Origin: Coxiellaceae bacterium
GTDB taxonomy: Bacteria; Pseudomonadota; Gammaproteobacteria; Coxiellales; Coxiellaceae
Direction of reading: 5' to 3'
Assembly (NCBI GenBank): GCA_029212885.1
Contig: JARGPC010000002.1
Coordinates: 290,474-354,473, forward strand
DNA: 64,000 nt
Each line of letters begins with the position of its first letter. Position 1 is the first letter of the stretch. Under the pieces are notes generated by a model, which ran no database searches, had not been told where the DNA came from, and was given only the letters and a program-made list of their open reading frames with translations. Below, piece by piece: positions 7,399 to 16,698 of the stretch. Made by a program: the position numbers and the translations under genes.

Positions 7399-9397
7399 TT
7401 AACATTGAAATTTGTAATAGTTCATCGCCTTCGCGAAAGGTATCACCTTTAGCGAATAAGATGTCAGTGACCGTACCGGCATAGGGCGCTTTCATGGTAT
7501 GTTCCATCTTCATGGCTTCCATCACGATTAACTTATCGCCTTCGTTGACAGTGTCACCAGGCTTTACTACCACTTCAATCACTGTGCCAGGCATGGGTGC
7601 TGACAGTTCACTGTTGGCGCCATGATGCAAGTCACCTGAGCCAGGTGGCGTGCAGTCCAACACAAAAGTTTTTCCGTCAATATACATATAAAGTTTATTG
7701 TCGAGCAGCAAAATACGGACTTTAATTAATTCGCCATCGAGCGTGAATTCAAACCAATGGCCTTGATGCCATTTTAATGACACATCGCACTGGCTATTGT
7801 CATTCAGTGTCAGCAAGGCATGGCGTGGTTGTTTGGCGTGTGCGATGTTAGTGCTGATGGGCTCTTCACGAAACCATAGCAGCACATTCTCACTCACATT
7901 ACCCATGCGCCAATGATCGGTATCGAACCAGGGGGAGTTGCAGTCGTTGCTATTGTGTTGTAAGCGGCGTGCTTGTAAGCGACGTAATGTCATATAGCCC
8001 GCAGCCGCTATGCCTTGTTGTGTGTTTGTCAGCTCAGTGGTGGGGTCCATTAAGTGCGGATGAATATCTAAAAAACGCGTTGTCAGCTCGGCGGCTTTAA
8101 AGTCATTGTGTTGACTAATCGTGGCTAACAAATCGACATTGCTGCTGACACCAATAATAACAGTCTCAGCCAGTGCGTTGTGTAAGCGTTGTAATGCGCT
8201 GTCGCGATCTTGGTCCCAAGTGATCAGCTTGGCAATCATTGGGTCGTAATAAGGGGTGATCTCATCACCTTGGCGAACGCCGCTATCGATGCGTACGTGC
8301 TCATTGGTTTCGGGCATGTGCAAAATATCGATATGACCGCAGGATGGGTTGAAGTTATTAAACGGATCTTCAGCGCAAATACGGGCTTCAAAGGCATGGC
8401 CATTTATTTTAATTTCATTTTGTTGTAAAGGCAGGTCTTGGCCGGCAGCGACGAGTAATTGCCATTCGACTAAATCCAAGCCGGTGACTTTTTCAGTCAC
8501 AGGGTGTTCAACCTGCAGCCGGGTATTCATCTCCATAAAATAAAATTTATCCGGCGCATCGAATAAAAATTCCACTGTACCAGCGCCGCAATAGTTAATC
8601 GCTTTAGCCGCCTGAATAGCCGCTTCACCCATTTGTTTTTTAATGCTGTCATTAATGCCTGGAGCGGGCGCTTCCTCGATGATTTTTTGATGGCGGCGTT
8701 GCACGGAGCAATCGCGGTCATATAAATAAACGCCATTGCCTTGTTGATCTAAAAAGATTTGTACTTCGACGTGACGAGACTTATCTAAATATTTCTCAAT
8801 CAATAATTCATCGCTACAAAAGCTTGATGCCGCTTCGCGCTTGGCGCTTTCTATTGCATCAGTTAATTCAGCGGACTCATTGACTAAACGCATGCCTTTA
8901 CCACCACCACCGGCAGATGCTTTAAACAATACCGGAAAACCAATCGCTTCAGCTTCTGCGCTTAACTCTATAACGGATTGCTTTTTACCTTCATACCCAG
9001 GCGTGGTAGGCACACCTTGCTTTTTCATTAAGATCTTAGCTTGCGTCTTTGAGCCCATGGCATCGATCGCATCGCCGCTGGGGCCAACAAATACAATGCC
9101 AGCTTTTTTACAGGCACGAGCAAAGCCAGCATTTTCAGATAAAAAACCATAGCCTGGGTGAATCGCTTGTGCGCCACAGTCTTTGGCGAGCTGAATAATT
9201 TTGTCACCACACAGGTAGCTCTGATTACTCGGCGCAGGCCCTATGCAAAATGCCTCATCGGCCATCGCGACATGCTTGGCATGTGCATCAATGTCTGAAT
9301 AGACAGCCACGGTTTTGATTTGTAATCTTTTAGCGGTTTCAATCACGCGGCAAGCAATCTCACCGCGATTAGCAATTAATATTTTGTCAAATAACAC
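7391..9397 (-). CDS. mccA: Methylcrotonyl-CoA carboxylase biotin-containing alpha subunit
   Basis: A 668-residue biotin carboxylase/BCCP fusion that carboxylates its own biotin with ATP and bicarbonate for transfer by the beta subunit. It opens with FDKILIANRGEIACRVI. ATP-grasp motifs follow (FKASAGGGGKGMRLV; FMEMNTRLQVEHPVTE). The C-terminal biotinyl domain holds VMEAMKMEH, with the biotinylated Lys at residue 630. The same architecture occurs in acetyl- and propionyl-CoA carboxylases; the neighbouring isovalerate genes favour 3-methylcrotonyl-CoA. The start is GTG at 9397, whose G is the last base of the upstream hydratase stop (TAGTG), which implies translational coupling. Confidence 0.9.
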   Translation of the reverse strand: MLFDKILIANRGEIACRVIETAKRLQIKTVAVYSDIDAHAKHVAMADEAFCIGPAPSNQSYLCGDKIIQLAKDCGAQAIHPGYGFLSENAGFARACKKAGIVFVGPSGDAIDAMGSKTQAKILMKKQGVPTTPGYEGKKQSVIELSAEAEAIGFPVLFKASAGGGGKGMRLVNESAELTDAIESAKREAASSFCSDELLIEKYLDKSRHVEVQIFLDQQGNGVYLYDRDCSVQRRHQKIIEEAPAPGINDSIKKQMGEAAIQAAKAINYCGAGTVEFLFDAPDKFYFMEMNTRLQVEHPVTEKVTGLDLVEWQLLVAAGQDLPLQQNEIKINGHAFEARICAEDPFNNFNPSCGHIDILHMPETNEHVRIDSGVRQGDEITPYYDPMIAKLITWDQDRDSALQRLHNALAETVIIGVSSNVDLLATISQHNDFKAAELTTRFLDIHPHLMDPTTELTNTQQGIAAAGYMTLRRLQARRLQHNSNDCNSPWFDTDHWRMGNVSENVLLWFREEPISTNIAHAKQPRHALLTLNDNSQCDVSLKWHQGHWFEFTLDGELIKVRILLLDNKLYMYIDGKTFVLDCTPPGSGDLHHGANSELSAPMPGTVIEVVVKPGDTVNEGDKLIVMEAMKMEHTMKAPYAGTVTDILFAKGDTFREGDELLQISMLTK

Positions 9398-10173
9398 TAT
9401 TCTTTAATCCAATTCGGTTGGCGTTTGTCTAAAAAGGCAGATAGGCCTTCTTGTGCTTCAGGCGATACACGTAATTTGGCGATCAGCGCTGAGGTTTGTT
9501 TAATGGTTTCTGTACGTAAAGGAATCAAGTCTCGCATTAAAGCCTTGCTGGCTTCAATCGCATGCGGACCGTTGTGCATGATTTGCTTAGCTAGCTCTAT
9601 ACCGCGATCTTCCATATCACCGAGCGTTACCACTTCGCTAATTAAATTTAAGTCCAATGCCGTATCGGCATCAAATTTATCGGCAGTAATAAAGTAACGG
9701 TTAGCCGCATCGATGCCTATTTTGCGTATGACAAACGGTGAAATAGTTGCCGGTACTAGACCCAGTTTTACTTCAGAGAAACAGTAAGTGCTATTGCTAG
9801 CGCCAATTGCAAAATCGCAACAGCAAACAATGCCAATGCCACCGCCTAATACCCAGCCATTGGTGAGTGCGATGGTGGGTTTCGGGCAACTGTAGATTTG
9901 ATAAAACAAGTCCGCCAGTAATTGCGCATCACTTTGGTTCTCTTCATGACTGAAGTCAGCCATTGCCTTCATCCAATTGAGGTCAGCGCCAGCGCAAAAG
10001 TTTTTTCCGGTGGAGCGGATGATGATCACACGTGCGGCATCATCATCGGTCAGTGTTTGTAAGGCGGATTTAATTTCGGTGATTAGTTCGGCATTGAAAG
10101 CATTGTGCTTATCGGGGCGGTTGAGTGATAAATAACCGATGCCTTTGTTTACTGCAGTTTGTATATATTCCAT
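9397..10173 (-). CDS. liuC: Methylglutaconyl-CoA hydratase (enoyl-CoA hydratase family)
   Basis: A 258-residue crotonase-fold enzyme, best placed as LiuC, which hydrates 3-methylglutaconyl-CoA to HMG-CoA in leucine breakdown. Visible motifs: STGKNFCAGADLNWM (oxyanion-hole segment), GWVLGGGIGIVCCCD and FSEVKLGLVPATISPFV. The Glu in FSEV is the retained catalytic acid. The first Glu of classical enoyl-CoA hydratases (GGGCE) is Gly here, and the PATISPFV signature fits LiuC. The gene is joined to mccA by a one-base overlap. Function rests on family motifs plus context; another short enoyl-CoA substrate cannot be excluded. Confidence 0.85.
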   Translation of the reverse strand: MEYIQTAVNKGIGYLSLNRPDKHNAFNAELITEIKSALQTLTDDDAARVIIIRSTGKNFCAGADLNWMKAMADFSHEENQSDAQLLADLFYQIYSCPKPTIALTNGWVLGGGIGIVCCCDFAIGASNSTYCFSEVKLGLVPATISPFVIRKIGIDAANRYFITADKFDADTALDLNLISEVVTLGDMEDRGIELAKQIMHNGPHAIEASKALMRDLIPLRTETIKQTSALIAKLRVSPEAQEGLSAFLDKRQPNWIKE

Positions 10174-10244
10174 AAAAGTCGCACGTTGTTAAAATTGTCA
10201 CTATAATAGCTGATTTGAATCTGACTGAACAGCGCGAGACAAGC

Positions 10245-11078
10245 ATGCCAAATCACAAACAACCTCCATGGCCAGGACCTGCTCAAAAATGGGCCGATCA
10301 ATCTTTGCAATTAACTGAGCAGTTAACAGCTCACCTGCCAAAGCACTGTGATGTGAGTTACGGCGGAGAAGAAGGTCAGCAGCTGGATATTTATTTACCA
10401 AAAAATAATACCCGCGCGGCTTTACCGGTGATAGCCTTTGTGCATGGGGGTTATTTTACCAATGGCGATAAACGACTGTGTGGTCATATGGCGGCGGGCA
10501 TAACTCAACTGCCAGCGATCTTTGTATCGATTGGTTATCATTTAACTCCTCAAGTGCGCGTGCTGCAACAAATTGAAGATGTGACGTTGGCGGTCAGTTG
10601 GCTGTATCACCACATTGCTGAATACGGCGGCAATCCAGATAAAATTGTTTTAGGTGGTCATTCATCGGGAGGTACCTTGGCTAGTTGGGTGGCACTGAAT
10701 CATGATGATTTAGAAGCTAATGGATGCCCTGCAAATACCATTAAGCTGTGCATGCCGGTTAGTGGTGTGTATGACTTTGAAAACTCCATTCCGCGTGTGA
10801 CCAAATATGCTCTGGAGTCGATGGCAGATGCGCATTATTTCAGTCCAGTAAACCAAACTAATGGTAACTACACACCATTTGTGGTTGCGGTTGGTGAGCA
10901 TGAGTTTCCACAAATGAGGCAAGGGCATGATCTATTTTACCAGCGCTTGCAACAAGCGCCTGGCACGGTAAAGCAGCTGATTTTGCCGGGTCTGGATCAT
11001 TTTAGCGAAACCTTTGATATTACATCAGAAAGCAGTCCGTGGATGCAGCAGTTGAGCGCATTTTATTGTTTCCATTGA
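10245..11078 (+). CDS. Alpha/beta hydrolase, kynurenine-formamidase/esterase-like
   Basis: A 277-residue alpha/beta hydrolase of the HGG (hormone-sensitive lipase/arylformamidase) type. HGGYFTNGDK gives the oxyanion hole (about residues 77-86). VSIGYHLTPQVRVLQQIEDV and AVSWLYHHIAEYGGNPDKI follow. GGHSSGGTLA holds the nucleophile Ser, and LDHFSE near the C-terminus the catalytic His. The pattern of a GYxLxP strand followed by a GGNPDKI/GHSSGG block resembles arylformamidase, but no other kynurenine-pathway gene is in the window, so the substrate is open. ATG at 10245 is chosen over a TTG at 10215 because a GCGAGAC stretch precedes it. Divergent from liuC. Confidence 0.8.
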   Translation: MPNHKQPPWPGPAQKWADQSLQLTEQLTAHLPKHCDVSYGGEEGQQLDIYLPKNNTRAALPVIAFVHGGYFTNGDKRLCGHMAAGITQLPAIFVSIGYHLTPQVRVLQQIEDVTLAVSWLYHHIAEYGGNPDKIVLGGHSSGGTLASWVALNHDDLEANGCPANTIKLCMPVSGVYDFENSIPRVTKYALESMADAHYFSPVNQTNGNYTPFVVAVGEHEFPQMRQGHDLFYQRLQQAPGTVKQLILPGLDHFSETFDITSESSPWMQQLSAFYCFH

Positions 11079-11161
11079 GGAAACAGTGCGTTTCGACTAG
11101 CCCAGTTGGTCCACCCTGTTAATTTCTGTACCCTTAGTTCCTGTAATATTGAAGTAGGAGT

Positions 11162-13045
11162 ATGCAAATGCCTAAGTGGACAGATTACCGTGAGACCACC
11201 CTTGATAACTATTTATCAACTTTTACTTCAAGTGAGTTTCAAAAATTAATTCAAGGTAGTATACAATTGGTTGTGCCTAATAAAGGTGAACATGCAGGCA
11301 AACGCTTTTATGCTTGTGACGTTCGATCCACAGGAACACCACGTTATTGGGCGGTAGTAGCAGGTGCTCATTATTTTGCTTTTTCGGGTATTATCAGCGA
11401 CGCGTCATTGCGCGGCATAACGCTGAATTTACAGAGCCTGTTGGAGCTTGCCGAAAAATCCAGTCAATCAATGACCGCTTTTTATGCTTTTTATGCTTTT
11501 TTGGATGCGGATGAATTGTATGATGCTCTGCGTGAACATTACAATAAGGTTGGAAAGCAGTTGGTTGATCGCTTAGTTGCACAGCCAAAAGCATTAGTTG
11601 ATGTGGTGAGCTACGTATTGACTACACATCCCACAGATGTCGATCACGTCATTAGGTTATTAAAAAATATTAAAAAATATTGCCGCCATAATACCCAGTA
11701 TCGCGAATTACTGAATGCTACACACGAAGGTCAGAGTGTATTGAGTGTTTTGTTGGCGCACCCAGACTTGCCTAGCCAGATCAGCAAAGATCAATACTTC
11801 AACTTGATGGATATCTTGCATCAGTATGCGCGTGTGCCAGCGACACCGGCTTTGGTTGAAAAGGGGGTGTTGTGGTATCCGGAGCATAAAAAGCAATTTA
11901 ATCATGTATTGATATGGGCTGCAGATTGTCCTGACAATGCCATGGTGTGTCGCTTATTGACCGATAATGCGATTGCCCGTAACGTCGATGCTGACTATGT
12001 TTATCCTAATGGTAAGGAAACGGCGTTGCATGCTGCATTAAGGGTTGGTGCTAGCGATGAGGTGGTCCGTCAGTTGGTTGCGCAAACGATTAAGTTAAAT
12101 CATCAAGATCAATGGGGCTATACACCGTTGATGTTAGCGGCAAAAAACAACCGTGCTGATGTGGTAAAAATGTTATTGCGCTATCAAGCTGTCGAGCAAA
12201 AATTAAGCTTGCGTGATAATCGTGGATTAACAGCGTTGCATCATGCAGCACAAGCAACTTCAGTTGAGTCATTACATTTATTATTAGCGCAGCCGCACAT
12301 GACAACCGCATTGGTCAATCGTTTAAATAAAAATGGTGATAGTGCTTTGGCTTTGGCGTGTAAGGTGCACCATATGCAACATGTTACTGCATTGCTTGCG
12401 CATCAAGCCAATGTTTATAGTAGTAATAAACAAAAGCAATCTGCCGCTGATTTGGCGATGGGAGATGAAGAAACGTTAAAGTTGTTGCATCCAGGAGTGG
12501 CGGATTATTTGGAAGTAGTTGATGAGGCAAAGTCATATGTGGTGTCAGCTCCTAGTATTACTGCAAAACTGAACACTGTTTCATACACGAATGACAATGA
12601 TAGAAGGTTAGTGGAATATAAAGCTAAGGTGATCACCTTATTGCAAAAGCAATTAAACGGCGATTCAAGATACACTCGAGATGTGCCTATAGTGCGTAAA
12701 CACATTGATGCAGCTTGCGAGGCTGTAGAGCGGGCAACGACGTTATCTGGTATTCATCGGGTATTAGACCAATTGCATCGTAGGCAAGTGTTGTGGCCAG
12801 AGAGAAACGGTAAAACAACACCGCGCAGTTATTTGCGTTCGACCACGGTAGTGCAATTTAAGTTCTTAGGATTTTTGACGGAGAAAGAAATTACGGGTAA
12901 AGCGTGTTTTACGGCTTTTCGTCAAGGACTGTTTTGTGGCCGTCGAGCTGAGCCGGTTCGCTTGTATGAGCCACCGAAGGTTACACCCTCAGCACCAGCA
13001 TCAGATCCATTGAAGCCTAATAATGTTCAAGTTATGTGTTTGTAG
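11162..13045 (+). CDS. Ankyrin-repeat protein
   Basis: A 627-residue protein with no signal peptide. Ankyrin repeats occupy about residues 250-435: KETALHAALRVGASDEVVRQ, WGYTPLMLAAKNNRADVVKM, RGLTALHHAAQATSVESLHL and NGDSALALACKVHHMQHVTA. The N-terminal 240 residues and C-terminal 190 residues match nothing I know; the C-terminal region has a basic helical stretch and a Pro-rich end. A short in-frame duplication gives AFYAFYAF near residue 107. AGGAG lies 5 bases before the ATG. The gene is a plus-strand insertion in the otherwise minus-strand leucine cluster. Such proteins are commonly type IV effectors in Legionellales; here that is inference. Confidence 0.85.
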   Translation: MQMPKWTDYRETTLDNYLSTFTSSEFQKLIQGSIQLVVPNKGEHAGKRFYACDVRSTGTPRYWAVVAGAHYFAFSGIISDASLRGITLNLQSLLELAEKSSQSMTAFYAFYAFLDADELYDALREHYNKVGKQLVDRLVAQPKALVDVVSYVLTTHPTDVDHVIRLLKNIKKYCRHNTQYRELLNATHEGQSVLSVLLAHPDLPSQISKDQYFNLMDILHQYARVPATPALVEKGVLWYPEHKKQFNHVLIWAADCPDNAMVCRLLTDNAIARNVDADYVYPNGKETALHAALRVGASDEVVRQLVAQTIKLNHQDQWGYTPLMLAAKNNRADVVKMLLRYQAVEQKLSLRDNRGLTALHHAAQATSVESLHLLLAQPHMTTALVNRLNKNGDSALALACKVHHMQHVTALLAHQANVYSSNKQKQSAADLAMGDEETLKLLHPGVADYLEVVDEAKSYVVSAPSITAKLNTVSYTNDNDRRLVEYKAKVITLLQKQLNGDSRYTRDVPIVRKHIDAACEAVERATTLSGIHRVLDQLHRRQVLWPERNGKTTPRSYLRSTTVVQFKFLGFLTEKEITGKACFTAFRQGLFCGRRAEPVRLYEPPKVTPSAPASDPLKPNNVQVMCL

Positions 13046-13057
13046 TTAATGCTAATA

Positions 13058-13084
13058 CTTACGCCGGCATAAAGCCGGCATAAG
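13058..13084. terminator. Hairpin between convergent genes
   Basis: Eleven-base arms (13058-13068 and 13074-13084, one mismatch) around an ATAAA loop, GC-rich core GCCGGC. It lies between the convergent ankyrin and transglycosylase genes. No T-run directly follows on either strand, so terminator activity is uncertain. Confidence 0.4.
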
Positions 13085-13112
13085 CATGGAGTTTTTAGAG
13101 GGTCTTACTTTT

Positions 13113-14093
13113 TTACGAACAAATCTTGTCGGCGACATACTTGACTGTGCCAGCGTAATAAGTAGAGCGGTTCCAGCGCATAATGACTTTAAAGTTATTA
13201 AAGATTAACATTGAAGGTCCGCCGTAAGGGCGTATCAGCGCTGCTTCTAAATTTGTATTGGGTACGATTTCACCTGGTTTTAACTTAACCCCCTCAGCTA
13301 ACCATTGCTTAACAGGTTTAAAGACTTTGATTCTGTGCTTATCATTGTCTGATTTTAGGTTAAAGCTTTTTGGTGCGGTGACTGAAACAGCGATGGGTTC
13401 ACCGGCTTTCCAGCCATTTTGGACTAAGTAGTTGGCAATTGAGGCAAATACATCACCCATACTGTTCCAAATGTCTTTACGGCCATCGTTGTTGTAATCA
13501 ACAGCGAATTTATGCCAGCTGGATGGCAAAAACTGTGGATGACCTGTTGCGCCGGCCCACTCACCTTTTAATGATTTATGGTCCACATGACCATCATTCA
13601 CCATATGTAAGGCGTAGAGTAATTCTTTACGGAAAAATGTAGCTCGACGTCCATCATAGGCCAGGGTGGCTAGGGCTTTTATGGTTGAGAAGCGCCCCAT
13701 GTAGCGGCCATAACTGGTTTCCAATCCCCAAAACGATAACAGATAGCATTTGCTAACACCGTATTGGTCACTGACTTCGGTTAATAAGCGGTTTTGTTTG
13801 CGCAATTCACGTTTGCCCAGCGTGATGCGGTAGGGTTCGCCGCGTGTGTTGCGGTATTTGAGGAATGTTAGGCGATGTTCAGGTTGATTGCGATCGAGGC
13901 TAGTTACGCTTTTGTTTGGGCGCCAGCCATTAAATATTTGATCAAATAGATGGGCGCTAATGCCATCTGCCATTGCTTCAGTTTTAAAGTCACGCACCCA
14001 GCTGTTCCACGATTGTGTGGGCTTGCTGTATCCGAGGGTGGTGAGTCCGAGAAGTGAAAAGCTGATCAATAAAAGTACAATTCGTTTTAACAT
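13113..14093 (-). CDS. mltB: Lytic murein transglycosylase B family
   Basis: A periplasmic peptidoglycan lytic transglycosylase of 326 residues. MLKRIVLLLISFSLLGLTTL is a Sec signal peptide; no lipobox cysteine follows, unlike E. coli MltB, so a soluble periplasmic form is expected. The catalytic Glu is E125 in FWGLETSYGR. GATGHPQFLPSSW and an EF-hand-like Ca2+ loop (DYNNDGRKD, residues 199-207), as in Slt35, follow. The C-terminal part (IVPNTNLEAALIRPYGGPSM, then NFKVIMRWN) is also family-typical. The symbol is for the family, not a proven orthologue. Convergent with the ankyrin gene. Confidence 0.88.
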   Translation of the reverse strand: MLKRIVLLLISFSLLGLTTLGYSKPTQSWNSWVRDFKTEAMADGISAHLFDQIFNGWRPNKSVTSLDRNQPEHRLTFLKYRNTRGEPYRITLGKRELRKQNRLLTEVSDQYGVSKCYLLSFWGLETSYGRYMGRFSTIKALATLAYDGRRATFFRKELLYALHMVNDGHVDHKSLKGEWAGATGHPQFLPSSWHKFAVDYNNDGRKDIWNSMGDVFASIANYLVQNGWKAGEPIAVSVTAPKSFNLKSDNDKHRIKVFKPVKQWLAEGVKLKPGEIVPNTNLEAALIRPYGGPSMLIFNNFKVIMRWNRSTYYAGTVKYVADKICS

Positions 14094-14246
14094 GGTTTTG
14101 TCCCTTTGGCCATATGAAGACGATGATAATTGTAGTACAGATTTCTTTCTTTACCTTTGCAATACTTTGATTTAGCATTAGCAACGCGTGAAATGACGGG
14201 GTCGGTATTGTGCTACCTGGACGTATTGTGTTACGTGGGCGTGTTG

Positions 14247-14313
14247 TGTCACCCCGGACTTGATCCGGGGTCCAGGATAATATATGGATCCCGGCTCGGG
14301 GGCCGGGATGACA
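14247..14313. repeat. REP element upstream of the cupin gene
   Basis: Two dyads: TGTCACCCCGGACTTGATCC..GGGG, then, after a spacer AGGATAATATAT, GGATCCCGGCTCGGGGGCCG ending in GGATGACA. It lies 35 bp before the cupin start, so the gene is flanked on both sides by this family. Confidence 0.85.
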
Positions 14314-14348
14314 ACTCTTCAATACAAAGATGATAATAAGGAAGCAAT

Positions 14349-14906
14349 ATGGTGCAAACCTATCAAGATTTAGATGTTTTAGTTCAAGAATTACGATGTT
14401 GTTTTGATCAATATAAAAACGACCCTACCATTACGCATAAAATTAAAGCCATTGTTCAGCCTTGGGTGGATAACCCCGATTGGATTAAACCCGAATACTG
14501 CAAATGCAAAACCGATGAAGATATCTACCCGCTGTATGAAGGGGATAAGGATGATATTTTAATTACAGTCATATGCTGGCGCAAAGGCGACGAAGGTTGT
14601 GTGCATGATCACAATACATGGGCCGTTATTGGCGTGGCGCAAGGTCAAGAAACACATACTTTATGGCATCGCACAGACGATCGCTCTAAGCCAGGTTGCG
14701 CTACTGTAGAGAAGGGTAAAAAAGTTACCGTTGATGCTGGAAAGGTGGTGTCTTTACCACATGATGGCTTGCACTGCGTGGTGAATAATTCCGAATGTGA
14801 ATCGACGATTTCGTTGCATATCTATGGTGGTGACTTGGTAAAGCTCGGCAGGCGTCAGTATTTTCCGGATGAGAATCGTTATGAAATTATGCATTCAATG
14901 AAATAG
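14349..14906 (+). CDS. Cysteine dioxygenase-like cupin (thiol dioxygenase family)
   Basis: A 185-residue cupin of the type I cysteine dioxygenase superfamily, mononuclear Fe(II) enzymes that oxidise thiols to sulfinates. Fe ligands are visible as H86 and H88 (GCVHDHNTW) and H142 (DGLHCVVN), matching the H-x-H...H pattern of CDO. TISLHIYGGDL near the C-terminus is the usual closing strand. Several extra cysteines (C17, C18, C51, C53, C84) are present. Substrate (cysteine, 3-mercaptopropionate or other) cannot be told. AAGGAAGCAAT precedes the ATG. The gene sits between two REP elements, facing into mccB. Confidence 0.8.
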   Translation: MVQTYQDLDVLVQELRCCFDQYKNDPTITHKIKAIVQPWVDNPDWIKPEYCKCKTDEDIYPLYEGDKDDILITVICWRKGDEGCVHDHNTWAVIGVAQGQETHTLWHRTDDRSKPGCATVEKGKKVTVDAGKVVSLPHDGLHCVVNNSECESTISLHIYGGDLVKLGRRQYFPDENRYEIMHSMK

Positions 14907-14910
14907 CTTT

Positions 14911-15007
14911 GTCATCCCGGAAATTGCGAAGCAATTATCCGGGATCCAGGATAATATATGGATCCCGGCTCGGGGGCCGGGATGACAGGTCGGGACCGGG
15001 ATGGCAG
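14911..15007. repeat. REP element between cupin gene and mccB
   Basis: GTCATCCCGGAAATTGCGAA starts the first stem with a nested AATTGCGAAGCAATT dyad. A spacer ATAATATAT is followed by GGATCCCGGCTCGGGGGCCG and GGATGACA, then an extra half copy ending GACCGGGATGGCA. It lies between convergent genes. Confidence 0.85.
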
Positions 15008-15017
15008 CTTGGCTCGC

Positions 15018-16625
15018 TTACATTCTAAACACACCAAACGTAGAGTCATCCATTGGCGCATTCAATGATGCCGATAAAGCTAATCCCAATATGCGACGCG
15101 TATCCAGCGGATTAATCACACCATCATCCCATAGACGCGCACTGGAATAGTAGGGGTGACCTTGCGCTTCGTAGGTATCGCGCAGCTCTTTCATAAAGGC
15201 TTCTTTTTCTTTAGGGTCCCATTCACCACCGCGGCGAGCCAGTTGTTCTTCTTTTACTTGTGCCAATACATTAGCCGCTTGCTCACCACCCATTACTGAA
15301 ATGCGCGCATTGGGCCACATCCATAAAAAGTTCGGGTCATAAGCACGTCCGCACATGGCGTAATTACCGGCACCATAAGAGCCACCTAGCAAGACAGTAA
15401 ATTTCGGCACATCCGCACAAGCCACAGCAGTGACTAATTTAGCGCCGTGTTTGGCAATGCCTTTCGCTTCGTATTTTTGCCCGACCATAAAGCCAGTAAT
15501 GTTTTGTAAAAAGATCAAGGGAATTTTGCGCTTGCAACATAACTGAATAAAGTGCGCACCTTTTTGTGCTGACTCTGAAAACAGAATGCCGTTATTCGCA
15601 ATAATGCCGACAGGGTAGCCATATAAATGCGCAAAGCCGCAGACTAAAGTATCACCGAATAGTGCTTTAAATTCATCCAACTCAGAGTTGTCGACTAGAC
15701 GTGCAATGATTTCACGCACATCATAAGGCTTGCGCACGTCGACATTGATAATGCCCAGTAACTCGTCAGTATCATAAGCAGGATCGATCGGGGTTTGTGT
15801 CGCCAAGCTAATCGACTTTTTGCGATTCAAGTTTTTAACCACTTGGCGTGTAATGCGTAACGCATGATGATCGTCAGTCGCATAATGATCGGCAACTCCC
15901 GATTGCTTGCAGTGCACATCGGCACCACCAAGCTCTTCAGCTGATACCACCTCACCCGTAGCTGCTTTTACTAACGGTGGACCTGCCAAGAAAATCGTCG
16001 CTTGTTCGCGCACCATGATTGACTCATCCGCCATTGCTGGCACATAAGCGCCACCAGCGGTGCATGAGCCCATCACTACCGCAATTTGTGGAATGCCTAA
16101 TGCTGATAACCGCGCTTGGTTATAAAAGATCTTGCCGAAATGATCGCGATCCGGAAATACTTCATCTTGTTTGGGTAAATAAGCGCCACCTGAATCAACT
16201 AAGTAAATGCATGGCAAATGATTCTTTTCAGCAATCTCTTGTGCACGTAAATGTTTCTTTACCGTTATTGGGTAATAGCTGCCACCTTTAACGGTTACAT
16301 CGTTAGCAATAATGATACACTCTTGACCTTCAATATGACCAATGCCTGTAATCAAACCACCTGCCGGCACTTCATCAGGGTACATCTCAAAGCCTGCAAA
16401 TGCTGAAAATTCCATAAACGGTGAGCCGGGATCCAATAACAAATCAATGCGTTCACGTGCTAACAGTTTACCTTGGTCACGTTGACGCTGTTGCGCCTTA
16501 GCCGGACCACCTTGATTAATATGCGCTAGCTTAGCATCGAGGTCATCGATTAAGCCTTGCATCGCTTGTTGGTTTGTTTTGAATAATGGATCAGTGCAGT
16601 TTATTTTTGACTCTATTTTGGCCAT
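15018..16625 (-). CDS. mccB: Methylcrotonyl-CoA carboxylase beta (carboxyltransferase) subunit
   Basis: The 535-residue carboxyltransferase moves the carboxyl group from biotin (on MccA) to 3-methylcrotonyl-CoA. Family features: [78 protein letters not shown] and [19 protein letters not shown] 16625 ([10 protein letters not shown]) is chosen over 16658: AGGG lies about 9 bases upstream and the length then equals typical MccB. In liu operons mccB, liuC and mccA are contiguous; here about 5 kb of unrelated genes separates mccB from liuC. Confidence 0.92.
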   Translation of the reverse strand: MAKIESKINCTDPLFKTNQQAMQGLIDDLDAKLAHINQGGPAKAQQRQRDQGKLLARERIDLLLDPGSPFMEFSAFAGFEMYPDEVPAGGLITGIGHIEGQECIIIANDVTVKGGSYYPITVKKHLRAQEIAEKNHLPCIYLVDSGGAYLPKQDEVFPDRDHFGKIFYNQARLSALGIPQIAVVMGSCTAGGAYVPAMADESIMVREQATIFLAGPPLVKAATGEVVSAEELGGADVHCKQSGVADHYATDDHHALRITRQVVKNLNRKKSISLATQTPIDPAYDTDELLGIINVDVRKPYDVREIIARLVDNSELDEFKALFGDTLVCGFAHLYGYPVGIIANNGILFSESAQKGAHFIQLCCKRKIPLIFLQNITGFMVGQKYEAKGIAKHGAKLVTAVACADVPKFTVLLGGSYGAGNYAMCGRAYDPNFLWMWPNARISVMGGEQAANVLAQVKEEQLARRGGEWDPKEKEAFMKELRDTYEAQGHPYYSSARLWDDGVINPLDTRRILGLALSASLNAPMDDSTFGVFRM

Positions 16626-16698
16626 CGAGTATCCCTGAGAGCAGTCGATTAAAAGCACTTATCATACCCTAAAACAAAAAGTTTGTCGTGATTGAGGC

